In this document: positions 23,116 through 34,370 of the stretch, piece by piece
Layout: each line of letters opens with the position of its first letter
How positions within the stretch are numbered: the stretch's first letter is position 1
Assembly (NCBI GenBank): GCA_030248295.1
Contig: JASANH010000265.1
Coordinates: 124,001 to 188,000, forward strand
Reading direction: 5' to 3'
DNA: 64,000 nucleotides
Source of the DNA: Mesodorylaimus sp. YZB2_4
Lineage: Eukaryota; Nematoda; Enoplea; Dorylaimida; Dorylaimidae
Program-made: the position numbers and the translations under genes
Notes under the pieces: generated by a model
The model's input: only the letters and a program-made list of their open reading frames with translations
The model's database searches: none
What the model was told of the DNA's origin: nothing

Positions 23116-23562
23116 CCCAGGTCGTAAGGCTTCGACGATGTCCATTGCGGCTCGAATGCTCTTACGAATGAGACTGCCAGTGACAGAACCTGTTTGACTG
23201 TCGTGGATTATGGTTAACAGGTTGTTTTTGTAACGTTTTGACAGTTTTGACAGCCATCCTGGCCATGATTTGGCTCGAAGTACAGTAGAATACATATTGA
23301 CACCAATCTTTCTGAGTAGATCCTTGACTGCAGTTTATTGTAGAATTCAGTCTTGCGATAGACCTGAAAGGCTTTAGGTCAATTTCTTTCGCCAACGAAG
23401 ACACTGATAAAAGCCTCAGCCATGGCCTGAGACCTGAGACAAAGGCAGTGGCAGAGCTTTTCTGCTTTTTACCCGAAGACCTGGCTACATGTGTCCTGCA
23501 CGGGCACAACGACAGATTTCTATGGTGTTTAAACGTGCTGTGCAGTGCTCTTTGCTTCTCTC

Positions 23563-23997
23563 TTAGCGTTTCCATGTGCCCAGCCCACCCACAGGAATAA
23601 TTGTTTCGTATTTCTTAGACACAGCACCATTAGCCAGTTTGGATTTGAGGCCACGCAAGGGTAATATTGTATCTTGGGAAGATATGCTTCCCCGACAAAG
23701 GCGCTGACTAGGATCAGCAAAAATCAAAACTTTTTGTGCCAGGTAGCTGATGTTTGCAGAAAAACTTGAATGCCACAGAAAAAGTTCAATACTCACAAAG
23801 AGCCATGAAGAAGACGCGCAGACATCAAGTACTTGAACCTTTTTCCTGTTCTTCAAGATAGCCCGTGTCCAGTGCCTACAGAAGCCTCCTATCGGAGACA
23901 AAGGATGGACAAATGATGAAGCGCATTGACACTTTGGCATGAGGGTTATTGGAAAACTTTTCAATAATTTTAGAGCTGCCATATCATGTTGTGACAT
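23563..23997 (-). CDS. Hypothetical open frame, 144 codons
   Basis: A minus-strand ATG-started frame rich in Ser and Leu. I recognise no domain. A second minus-strand frame (23162-23575) overlaps its end in another phase, so the region may be a frameshifted transposon relic. Support is length only. Confidence 0.2.
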   Translation of the reverse strand: MSQHDMAALKLLKSFPITLMPKCQCASSFVHPLSPIGGFCRHWTRAILKNRKKVQVLDVCASSSWLFVSIELFLWHSSFSANISYLAQKVLIFADPSQRLCRGSISSQDTILPLRGLKSKLANGAVSKKYETIIPVGGLGTWKR

Positions 23998-24064
23998 ATT
24001 TTTTATTCTAAGTTGAAAGCACTATACAGCGCAAAGAAACACATGTTTGACAATTTATTTCACT

Positions 24065-24141
24065 GAGACGGGAGTCGAACCCGCCAAGTAGTGCGCACCC
24101 AAGGTAGTAAGTGCGCTTTAACAATCAGCCACAAACCGAGC
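24065..24141 (-). mobile_element. tRNA-like SINE head or degenerate tRNA
   Basis: Read on the minus strand, an A-box-like GTGGCTGATTGTTAAAGCGC is followed about 45 nt later by a perfect B-box core, GGCGGGTTCGACTCCCGTC. Acceptor-stem pairing is poor, so a functional tRNA is unlikely. A related tRNA-like segment lies at 50241-50325 (shared GGGTGCGCACT and GGTTCGACTCC). Confidence 0.45.
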
Positions 24142-26284
24142 CAACGATAGAGTTTTTGGTTTTTGGTGGACCTCACGATCAGTTATCAGTGCAGTGCGAA
24201 TACGAGTAAAAAAGTCAATAAGTGGACCTTGCGATGCATGTTAATTTTTGACCACTGCCTCATTTACTCGTTGCGTTTAAACTGGCCCATCGGGCGCGCA
24301 GTAGTCTTTGTCTTTGTTGTAATCGCAAGCGGTCGCGCAGCAGGCAAAGCTACTGGATGGCGGCAGAAGCTTCCGAAATTGGCGATGCCCATGAAGTAGT
24401 ACAATTCGAGAGGCCCACTGCGGTTGCTGTCGTTACCCTTGCGTTAAAAGCTTCACCGTAGTCGCAGTTCATACAGTGTCATGCATTCAAGTTGACCAGA
24501 GCATAAAATATTTTGATCAAGATCCCACGTCACCAACAACGTGTGGAAATGGTCCGCTCGGTCGGAGGCAGAGCAGTGGGCTTATTTTGAAAGAGGCGTG
24601 TTATTTTGCGGTGTCTCGTTCAGCTTAAGTACAATACGTTAGTCAAGTAGCCAAAACAGTTTTGGACCTATACGATTTCGAAAGAGGAAAACACTCCAAG
24701 ACATTAAGGTAGGTCCCAGTTACCTGTAAAAACGGCTTTATTTTTAAACGGCTACAGTTCCGGCGATAATGCGAATTGCCAATGCGTGTTGCGGATCCGC
24801 ATGGTTTTCCATATTATAGCCGCAACCCCTTCTAGGAGTGGGGGGGGGGGCCCTTGCGATTAGTAAATCATGGAAAATCATAGATCCCGAAACGAGGATA
24901 GATTTATTATATTCCTGGCGTGTACTCCCACTTTTGCAAAGTTTTTAATGTCGACCCTTGTTTTTACGCTAATGCGCAACGGTTGGGTTGGCGTGTTCTA
25001 TTACCTAGGTAGCAAATTCCTCGCGCCGTGTATGCGCAGCAGGGATATGTTCAGGTACAAAAAAATGCGGATAGGCGCCAGGGAACCAAATTTGGCTGCC
25101 TGCTATACGCGCGGGATAGATTACAGCTGGTTTGGTTTAGTATCTTTGCCTCCCTGTTGGACACATGACCGGTTGTTTTTATTGATTATAGAATATCTTT
25201 ATGGTACCTGAGTTATTTTTTATTCCACAATATGTATTCTTCACGCACGTTTGCGAAATTCAATTATTGTTTAATCAACTACCCAGCCAGCCAGCTTTTT
25301 TGCCGTGCATATATGTATATATTGCACAGGCATCATCTTGCCTGATCGCATTCAAAACGCCCGCCTGATACTTGGACATTACAGAATGTACCATTCGAAA
25401 AATCCATTCTGGCACCTTGAAACACGTAGTAAGCGAGTCGAATCCTCTCTGCATAGTAATTGGCTGGTGCAGCAGCTGCGAGATAGCGGGCTAGCAAATC
25501 ATCTATTTCCGTGAATGATGAAAACGCAAACCGCATGTTGGTGGATGTTATGTATACATTTATGAGCTGCGATGCCATGTATAAGCATAATGTGAGTCAA
25601 GATGGTGGAAATAAACACATTTTGTTTCCGTCGATTGGGCGTTCTTGACAGAGCAGTTTGTCGCACGTTGGATTGCTAACTATTTTCGCTTGTCCTTTTT
25701 CGCATAGAAGGGGTTTCGGACCACTCCTCAGGGTATTTTGCTTTCCTTATGGTTCGTTGGTGGATTGGATTTTGTAAATGTACCGCTCACGCAGCTACCC
25801 CTATACGACGACGAGTGTTCTTGCGTAGGCTGTGTTTCAGAAGTGAAAGAGCAAGCCAATTTCTAACCACGCAGCTGCGCGGTACAGTACCAGCCGAGTC
25901 TACTGAACTTTAAACGGTTGTATACTATGACACTGTCCTCCAATTAGCGTCTATCGAACCATTGGAATAACCCACGTGTTTTAGTACATGTATATATATT
26001 TTCGCCTGAAAAAGTGCAGTAAAATGGCCGCGTGCTTAGGACTACTGTAGAGAAGCCACCTTCTCACTATGAATGAAAAGAAATTTATCCCTTCACAACC
26101 TTCTCTTCATTGTCCTAGCCCAGAAAGTACGCAATGGACCCGCGTTGCCGCCAGATTGTTTAGACGTGGTGCCAGGTCATGTGAGAGACGGGCTGCGTGT
26201 TCACACCAGCTAACCAGACGCACAATGGTTCAGCAACGATATCAACGATGGCGGTCGTTTGCCAACACTAGATTAAATTCAGTC
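24142..26284. other. Intergenic, no gene recognised
   Basis: There are only short frames and a run of ten G residues near 24841. No exon or element was identified. Confidence 0.35.
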
Positions 26285-26612
26285 CTAATAAGACCTGTCA
26301 CAACTTATCAAGTCCTACTCACGATCAGACAATGGCCAGTCTCACCCATGCATCATACTGTACCTGCTAAGAATGTCAATGAGAACTTTCTTAGATGAAC
26401 CCTTTTGTCGAAAGGAGTCAGAACATTTGCATTATGTATGCATTAGGAAAATTCTGCAAATCCTGGAGTTGGACGGATTTAAAAGGGTTTCTACCTTCTA
26501 AATAGCAGAAACTTGCAAAACTGCAATATTTTCGACTCGTTTGACACGATCTCTTTAAAAAGTGACCCGGCCCGACCTTGCCGAAAGTACCTGACCCGAT
26601 CCAGGGTCTAGT
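26285..26612 (+). repeat. Dispersed repeat C, copy 2
   Basis: Direct match to 9470-9795, ending in a GGCCCGACC / GACCCGATCCAGGGTC block. Confidence 0.7.
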
Positions 26613-27497
26613 AATAAGACGATAACGCTCTCTCTTATCTGGCGTTGGCGCTGCGTTCGCGCTTTAAACAGTGTATTAGAAGTGGTGAAGAATGAAGGTT
26701 CATGGATACAGCCTTCTCCCTGTGCCCTGGGCTAAAATGCGATCGAAAAACTTTGGAGAATGCAAACCTGCAGATGGTTCCGATGGAGGGCAGAGTGGAG
26801 CTATCCTCATTCAGTGAATTTTACGCAGCGCCTAGCACCGAGTGTAAAATCCTAGGTTCGCTGCCTAGAGTTTTTGAAAAGTGAAAAAGCGGAATGTTTT
26901 CTCGCGATTTCCAGATTAAGCAGCTTGAACCACTCTAACGTAATTAGAGGAGCGCGGCCGAGAAATCAAAAAGGTGCGTACTTCTCGCACTTGATGACTC
27001 TTACAAATAGCTTGTCTTAAAACGTTAAAAAACCTAGACGGTGTAACTGTAACGGTGGTTCCGTCAGGCGTAGGGGGAAGACGACTTGACTTCAAGCGTT
27101 AGTTTATTCATACTGCCAAGCACACACGCCAGATGTGTGCTTAACACCTCGTTACTATAACAGCCCAATCAGTAACATACCAGAGTAAGTTAACAGGTCT
27201 TACTCATCAATGGCGGGAACACAAACCAACGCCTAACATAACTATTTGACGCACCAGTGCACTCAAATGCAACAGGGAACCTTGTGAGACGCCAGCATAA
27301 GATTGCTGGAGAGGGATCTAAGCGAATGAAAAACGGAGTATGGCCACAGGCTCAATACCTATATAACCCAGAGGTCGGACACGAAAAAAACAGGATACAA
27401 TTGCGCTGACACAATTTAATTATATTCAGCCAGAAACAAAAAATTAAGATCAGGCTGAATACAGACTTGCCCCGTAAATTATAATATGGGGAGAGTT
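26613..27497. other. Intergenic, no gene recognised
   Basis: No supported gene. It may hold the 3' untranslated part of the minus-strand frame at 27498, but no clear polyadenylation signal was seen. Confidence 0.35.
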
Positions 27498-27785
27498 TTA
27501 TAACTTCATGGAAAATAGGGCAGTTAGATACTTTACAAGATTTCGTTTATTGCGCCCCTCGAAAGATGAACGCGTCACTTTCAACTTTAAAGAGTGTAAT
27601 TGTGGCTCAATGAACGAAATCTTGTGAATCATCCATAAATTATCCATTGCCTTTTTCCATACATTTATAAACCATCCTGCATACTCTGTAGTGCGGGGCA
27701 AGTCTTGTATGCGAATAAACCCGCCATCATGACCTTTCACGCAAGCTGAGCTTAGGACCATTACTATACTAAACAGAAACATCAT
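27498..27785 (-). CDS. Candidate small secreted cationic protein (95 residues)
   Basis: Two adjacent ATG codons at 27785 start a frame with a good signal peptide. A hydrophobic core (MFLFSIVMVLSSAC) is followed by a plausible cleavage after VKG. The remaining roughly 77 residues are rich in Lys/Arg and aromatic residues (WFINVWKKAMDNLWMIHK), contain a GRNKRN basic stretch and have no cysteine. The frame is uninterrupted to TAA at 27498. An upstream in-frame ATG at 27836 would weaken the signal peptide, so the inner start is preferred. No family is recognised and no clear TATA box is visible. A secreted peptide precursor is possible; a chance frame is not excluded. Confidence 0.35.
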   Translation of the reverse strand: MMFLFSIVMVLSSACVKGHDGGFIRIQDLPRTTEYAGWFINVWKKAMDNLWMIHKISFIEPQLHSLKLKVTRSSFEGRNKRNLVKYLTALFSMKL

Positions 27786-28236
27786 CGAACTCACCCGAAA
27801 GCTGGTTAAATTTTTCAGAAATATGCAATACCACAAAGAAGAAAACCAGTCTCATATTTTTTACTAGCGCTTGTACGCAATGTCTTGAATGAGAACATCA
27901 GTCATACTTGATTCTCATAGAAGTATTTAGGTGCATTATGATGCGTGTCGGAAATGATAATTCGCTCTCTGTAAACTGATATTTTCAGAAGAAAGTTATT
28001 TGTATATTGCTACCAATGGCCAAGAATGGAGTATTTCTCAGATCTATTGCGCAGTTTAAAAAGTTCACTTCGCATGATCCTAAATCAACTGATTCTAGAG
28101 AATCATTTCAGAGAGAGCTCAAACAGAGAATTGCAAATGAATTAATAAAATAGCTTTTCAGACAAGTAGCAGCTGTTGAACCAGAGCGATTTTTTCTTTC
28201 GCTATAAGCCCCTGAGCAATTGATCCTGCTCATAGT

Positions 28237-28310
28237 CTGTTTTCTTTGGGAATATATACGCCCACCATGTTGCCGCATAGTGCGGGGTGTACATCCCCCA
28301 AAGAAAACAG
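28237..28310. mobile_element. 74-bp micro-foldback with 5-bp flanking repeat
   Basis: CTGTTTTCTTTGGG at the left end is the exact inverse of CCCAAAGAAAACAG at the right end. The interior also pairs partly (GTTGCCGCATAGTGCGG). ATAGT flanks both sides (28232-28236 and 28311-28315), as expected of a target duplication. Confidence 0.6.
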
Positions 28311-28659
28311 ATAGTACACGCATCAGTCTTCAGAAGGAAAATGGTAACAGTTTTATTCAATACTTTACAGCTCAACAAAATGCTGCAGTAGCCTTCTCTA
28401 GACCCTTGACATTCAGCTCTAGCAGGATTTGTCCAATGTGCACCGATTCTCCACACTCTAGCCATTGAGCTCGCCATTGAATTCCGCTAAGCTAAGCTTC
28501 GGAAGTTCCAAATTACCAGCGCCTCAGCATGCTAGCAGTGGCCTGATTTACGAGGCACATAAGAACCCTTGGGATGTGAGAGCAGACAGCATCAGCATCA
28601 ATCAAGTCGAACCACTTAGAGGATTTCATCACTAAAAAAAGCTATCCTCGACCTCGCGC

Positions 28660-29200
28660 ATCAAAGTTTTGACCGGCGGAGCCTATTTTGTCCAATATAG
28701 GTACACCAAGGCAAAAGTGTTTCTGCAAAGCTTATGACCAATCGACCTGCAGTCAGACGAACTGCTTCTGGCAGATCGGACGCGACCATTTGAAATGATC
28801 CAAAAAGAAATATTGCAGTCACGCCGCTCAGCATCTCATGTTGGATAGGCACAAATGTCGAAGACGACGTTCTGTTTGAACTTCACGCATTCTGCGACGC
28901 ATCCGCACAAATGTACGCTACTGCGATTTATCCTCGTTAAATATCGTTAGATCGCACTGATGTCAACATCATTTTCGCAGAGTCAAGGCTGGCACTAACG
29001 AGAACAATGACGATACCTCGCTTACAACTCCTTGGAGTCGACTTGGGTGCGAAGGTAGTCAAATATGTGCAGCAAGCTTTCTCAGGCAACATCGCTACCA
29101 TCACAATCTGGATGTGTTCTCAATGTGTCCTCAATTGGATACAGTCGGTCAAACTGCTCTCAATCTTTGCTGGAAATCGAGTACGCGATATCAAGAAAAA
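28660..29200 (+). pseudogene. BEL/Pao retrotransposon pol fragment
   Basis: A plus-strand frame gives ELHAFCDASAQMYATAIYPR, the RNase H start typical of BEL/Pao polyproteins. It continues with FAESRLALTRTMTIPRLQLL and then TIWMCSQCVLNWIQS and FAGNRVRDI. In BEL/Pao elements the matching motifs are K.SRVAP...SIPRLEL and W.DS..VL.WI...FV.NRV..I. A stop (TAA near 28939) and frame changes show decay. The gag fragment next to it is on the opposite strand, so they are not one intact element. Confidence 0.75.
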
Positions 29201-29414
29201 AATAAGTCTACGCTTTCGACACGTGTCTACTATAGACAATCTGGCTACGAGCACTAAAGATAATCTGGCTACTAAAGACAATCTGGCACAGCTACGAGAA
29301 GAAAGTCAAGCATTAAAATCGAGAACGATTCGCAATGGTGGCGTGGACCACAATGGCTAATATATCCCAAATCAGAATGGCCAAGCAACGAATATACGCT
29401 AGGTAAGACTGCAC

Positions 29415-30200
29415 AAGAAAAAGTCGAATCCGAAGAGGCCAGTTTTAAATTACCAGCGCCGCTAACGTTGCCGTTACGGGAATTACCATTTCGTGCAGCC
29501 GCTGTTATAGCTTCTCGCTGCGCCTGGACTCGCTGCTCCGACTCGCGCTCCATGATCGTAAACTCCTTTAAGAGTTTTCGCGCACGCATTTCAGTTTCTG
29601 CACACTCGCGGCGTTCTTTGATGACCCGTTAAGCCTAAAGTATAGTTCGATGCGATGCGTCAAATAAGCGTGCACTTTTGGGTCAATCGACAATGTAAAA
29701 AGGTGCCTAAAACGTCGCATCGCAAGCTTTTTTGACGCATCGCATCGAACTATACTTCCGGCTTTAACGTTCCCGTTCCTCGTCTGCTGCTTCACGTTGC
29801 CCGCGCGCTGCTACTGCTATCAATTTAGCACGCACATACGCCATGATCTCAATCACATCGGCTTCCATATCAGCTGCCTCTAACGCCTCTTCCTCTGTCG
29901 TCCCGTTCTCCTCCACCCGATCCAACTCTCCCATCAGCGCATCAAACTTCCTATAAAGACTGTCCAATTTTCTTACGTACTCCTCGTACTCTTCTTCCAT
30001 TTTCGCGAATTGCCTCGACTCGACGTCTCCAGTTCTGCTTGCGGTCGTCGCCCCATTGCTCCGCGTAGGATCTTCTTCGCGGGGCCTGGACGTTGTCGGA
30101 TTGGCCGCCCGAAACCGATGCCATTTTGAACCTTCGTTGTCCATCCGACGACCAACCAGACCCAATCGAACCAGACCAACCAACCAACCATGCTCTGCAA
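29415..30200 (-). pseudogene. BEL/Pao-type gag fragment, interrupted by a MITE
   Basis: The minus-strand frames encode a charged coiled-coil region (EEYEEYVRKLDSLYRKFDAL, then MGELDRVEEN) as found at the N-terminus of BEL/Pao gag (DUF1759-type). A Glu/Arg-rich stretch ending ADEERER leads into the inserted TIR element at 29628-29768. The frame resumes beyond it as MRARKLLKEFTIMERESEQR and continues with Asn/Gly-rich sequence. The first frame starts at ATG 30183. The assignment rests on composition and coiled-coil character. Confidence 0.5.
29628..29768. mobile_element. 141-bp MITE inside the gag fragment
   Basis: The left arm begins GTTAAGCC and runs through AGTATAGTTCGATGCGATGC to GTCAAA. 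The right arm is its inverse, ending GGCTTTAAC. The arms are about 37 bp with few mismatches, leaving a short centre. The sequence splits a minus-strand coding frame, so it inserted after that element. Confidence 0.75.
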
Positions 30201-30519
30201 CGACTTGACGCGAATCGGTCGTCGTTGGTGACGGGCGCGTGTCTTGTTTGCGGCGTTTGCGTAGCGAAACTAGCGTTTATACATGTAGAATTCTTGCGAA
30301 CTAACCGCACAATACGACAGTAAAGCGAAAAAAACTCGTTTCTATGTCCAAAAAAAATCTTTTCTTCTAGCCCGAAGTGGCACTTGTACACGCTCTCTGA
30401 TTTTAGGAGTAAAAACGCCAAACGCAATCATTTGTGCGCTAAAAAAATGTGGTTTTCAAAAACCACCAGCTGTATAACTTCGAAATTTCCTTCAAGTTTA
30501 CAAGAAGCGGACACAAGGC

Positions 30520-31020
30520 TCCCCATTTATGAATATCGGCCAGTTTGCAGAATGGTGCTCGAATCGACTGATTGTTCCATCGGCCGAGGAGCCAGATAAT
30601 TTTCTCGTATTGCAACATGATGTCTCTTGGTTATATATCGATTTAAAAGCATGTGTTCGAGTTTGCATGTCGACTCGTAGAGACTCCTGGAGATATAAAA
30701 AAAAACGCCGAGTTCTCCACGCCGACGCAACGTATAAGTTGAATGGGGAAGGATTGCCTGTAATCCTCATTGTTAAAACTGCTTTCGATCGTCATTTCCA
30801 TCCAATCGCTGTGGCCATTACGAGTGGGGAAACAGCCGATGATTTCGCATTAGTTTTAAAGCTGTGGCTGAAAGTGTCCGATCACTTTTCGAATTCGAAT
30901 ATCGCCCCAACATGTTAATCGCTGGTGCGGCCGATGCCATCACCAATGGTTTTGCCGCCGTCTTCGGCAATGATTTCAAACGAGTCACATGCTGTGCACA
31001 TGTCATTCGTGACAATCAAT
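30520..31020 (+). pseudogene. MULE transposase domain fragment
   Basis: The frame from 30529 encodes VLHADATYKLNGEGLPVILI, then DRHFHPIAVAITSGETADDF. This is the core of MULE-type transposases (H-DATYK-L-N, P-V, D...FHP, S..E...DF) and includes the first catalytic aspartate region. After a frameshift near 30890 it continues NMLIAGAADAITNGFAAVFG and CCAHVIRD. No intact full-length transposase exists here. Confidence 0.75.
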
Positions 31021-31509
31021 GAAGTCTGTGGCTTCACTGATTGTTGCGATGGTTGCAGCCTTTGCCATTGCTTACCTTTGTTATTTAAATCAGCTCAAAA
31101 CCCAGAAAACATAACCTCAACGAAAACAATCAGACCTCCTTACAGCAGTCCTTGATTTTTACTTTACTATCAGGAATGTTCAAGTATTCCAACGTTTTTA
31201 TGTCCACGAAATCGTGAGCATGCTCGCCTTCCTCGATACCGTTTTCATCCTTGAATAGTATTAACCGATATACGGTTTTCCACTCCTGCAAAACAATAGT
31301 ACCCTATGTATTGTACCACACCAGTTACCTCGATAAACTTTCTGGTGAAATTGCGTTTGTCCAGATCGATATTGGTATCAACAATATCCCGTATTCGCAG
31401 TTCCAAAGCGGTCAAACAGCAGCGGTCTCCGCTCTGACAATTGCCTAAAAGGAAAACTCGCCGCCGCTTAGCGTTTGCTGTGTGTGAGAGCCATCAAAAA
31501 AAGAAAATT

Positions 31510-31690
31510 ACGGCTTACTTCACTTTACGTCCTACCGAATGTGCCGACACTTGGCTGCATATTCCACTTCGGTAAAGCAGTTGCGCGCAAAATGCACGCT
31601 GAGGGCTTGAGGACCAAATATTTATCTGCACAAGCCGAGATAAAGATCACGAAGATGATGATGCCAGAGAAGATCATCCCGTGAAGGCCT
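31510..31690 (+). pseudogene. Second MULE-like C-terminal fragment
   Basis: The frame encodes LGCIFHFGKAVARKMHAEGL and TKYLSAQAEIKI. This resembles the GC-FHF-QAV-RK...GL...Y segment downstream of the catalytic core in animal MULE transposases. It is short, and the join with the fragment at 30520 is not shown. Confidence 0.5.
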
Positions 31691-33414
31691 GGTTTGGGCG
31701 GGTCAAAGCTTTGTCCCTTCTGCCTGTTCAACTTCAACAGGGCTCCGTATATGTATTTCGTTGATGCCATTCGACATTACTTAAGTGTACAGCATTACCG
31801 CATAGGTGGTAGAGCTTGACGTCTTCCGTGTGCGACAATTTTGGTTCTTTGAGCTTTTACTGTGTGATCTTCTATGACGACATCAAAAAAATTAATTTGA
31901 AAAGTATTTTTTTGACTTTACATGCACGCGCATTGCCATCGGCCTTTACTGTACGCGCAAAAATATAGCGCGTGGCCGATAAAAGCACTCCATCTAGTTA
32001 ATGTTAGTTATTCATCATCGATAACTTTAGCTGCTGATAATTTCTGCTGGTCAGTAATGGCCTAACTTGACTTGTGGATTTCCTGCCCACATGCCGCTTA
32101 TGACATAAGAGTCGCTCCGCTGCCCACTTTGGAAATCGCAAAGAATATATAACTTCATCACCATTTTCGTTACGTGCTGGTCTAATTTTGTACTGGAGTA
32201 TCTGTATTTCAAGAAAAAAAGAAGAGTCATAATTTTACTGGTGATTTCCGATATTACGAATAACCAACACTCTTTTGGCATGTAATGGGTGACTGCTGTG
32301 TCCGAAGATGAAGTGTTGCTACTGGAACCGTACATGTAATTTCTTTTGTTTTGAATGCATTATGATGTATGGGATATTTAGGCTGAACCCTTCTTTCTGA
32401 AACTCCATTCTATCAACATTTCAACCCTATCACGGTTAGCGCAAACTTGACCTGACTCAGACCTGAACGAGTTTTGGGCTGGGTCAGGTTTGGAATGTGC
32501 CACGTTTTGAAAATGAGCGGGCTGGGCCCAGTAAAAAAAGTCAAACCCATCAGAACATGCAAAATTTAAATTGATGGTTTTGATTTGCTGCTAATGTTGA
32601 AATGCAAAGACAGAATTGCAGAAAGCAGATGAAAATCATTCCCAAGACGAAAAATTCAAATTATTCAAATGATGAATGGTTTAATTTTATAACCTTCATT
32701 TATCGATAATAAAACGAGCGATACCAATTCCGCTAGGGAAGAAAAACCATAGAATGCGCGAATTACCTTGCGCATGATCATGGGCAGGGCTCACACAGGG
32801 AGTGAACTCCTTGATTTTTCCACGTTTTCTAGACACAATTTTCAATTTTTCCCAGATTATTTTTACACCTATCGCATGACTACCCAGATAATTTCAACAA
32901 ATTCTCTCACGTCCTTTAATGAACAGCAGGCACATCTGAAGGGCGTGTGATTCAAACTTCGAACCACGAAATGCAGCTTCTCAGTTTTCCCAGATTTGAT
33001 TAATGTTATTGATGATAAAAAATTATTGACTTTGGTTTTTCTGTGATTGTCACGAATCTAAAAAGGGGAAAACTTGTTGGGAAGCGGGGTTGTTGGGTTT
33101 AACTTTCCTGATCTTTGTCAGCAACTGTAAGACATACCCCACAAGAAGATGAAGATGCCGCTCTTCGGCAATTCCACTGCGTCCTCCATAATGAAGCTAC
33201 GATAAATAGTTTCTTAAGTTTTGCACCTTAAAAAAGAAAAATCACGACTATGCATAGTGTGCTTGATAGGAAATTTTTTAAGGGATGAAAAATTGCTTAG
33301 TATAAGCGTAAGGCGATCAATATTCTGCTAAATAACTCCCTAGTAAATTTGAGTAAGACTTCTGTCACATCAATTCAATGATTGTTATTTGAGAAATTCT
33401 GTTCAAGATGAGTA
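31691..33414. other. Intergenic with a GGGCTGGGTC-rich patch
   Basis: No gene is recognised. Around 32440-32560 there is a GACCTGA/GGGCTGGGTCAGG block like the element ends at 7081, 9795 and 43980-44090, suggesting another end of the same DNA-transposon type. Confidence 0.35.
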
Positions 33415-33925
33415 GAAGACAGACTTTCTGTAAAAATCGACTCTTTGCTGGAACAACTTTTTACAACCTTAAAAAATAAAACTGCGATTTTTTGCGTTGA
33501 ATCGATCGGGTATACCGTGTGCAGTAGGTGTGCCCACTGCTATTCTTTTCGCCTAAAACCGGTTGACTTTATATTGGGATTATAGTGATTTTGTGGAAAA
33601 TGAAAATTTTTGTACGAAGTAGGTTGGGCGATATCCCCCATATCTGGTCTAATCATTCAGCTGACTAACATTTTCTCAACTATAATGATAGAGAATTGAA
33701 CGTAGAATCCGAATCAGACTTAAAAATTTGTCTTTCTCGAATAGTTATTGCGCTATTCAGCATTTTTGCGCGTAATCCAACTTTTTTGCACTCGGGCTCT
33801 TCACACTGAGCCTCGCCAAACGAGTGCAAAGAACGGGTCACCTCTATTTCTCACATATGCTGTACACAATTCAATTGTCTTTCGAACGAAACCCGTACAA
33901 GCCCACCCTCACCCAGAAAAGACGA
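33415..33925 (+). repeat. Dispersed repeat B, direct copy
   Basis: About 510 bp matching 4095-4595 in inverse orientation; the first 205 bp also match 1860-2060. The included 74-codon frame is part of the repeat and not a credible gene. Confidence 0.7.
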
Positions 33926-34370
33926 AAAATATCACAGTTAAACTGACGCATCGTCGATATGTCTGTCACTGAGCTGACTGCAAACGAAAAACGGTTCGAT
34001 GATTGCAAGTGCTGATTTATTGTGTCACGTTGGAACGTGCGAAGAAGTTAGTAAGTTCAAGGCGGTTTGTGAGCGGCGATCAACCGCAACTGGCTCCAGC
34101 TGGTCGCCAATACAATATTGCTACAAGAGCGTTGTGTTTACACACAGATAAATAACTTCCCTGTACTTTACTGCGAAGATTTTGTTCTTGATTGGTTGCT
34201 GAGGAATAACTAGACCTTGTTCAGGTTCATACCGTGACCTTTTTTATAGACAATTTTTCGAAGTGATAACCAAAGTCCACGTTGGTGATTATTTTCAAGT
34301 ATGCTTTTTCTTGCACCACCTCTCGTTTTCGTGGCGGATTCATCTATTGCATAAAGGGAAGCTTTTGCGA

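Noticed and set aside
24065..24141. Functional tRNA gene
   Set aside because: The B-box is perfect, but the acceptor and D stems pair poorly and a related SINE-like copy exists at 50241.
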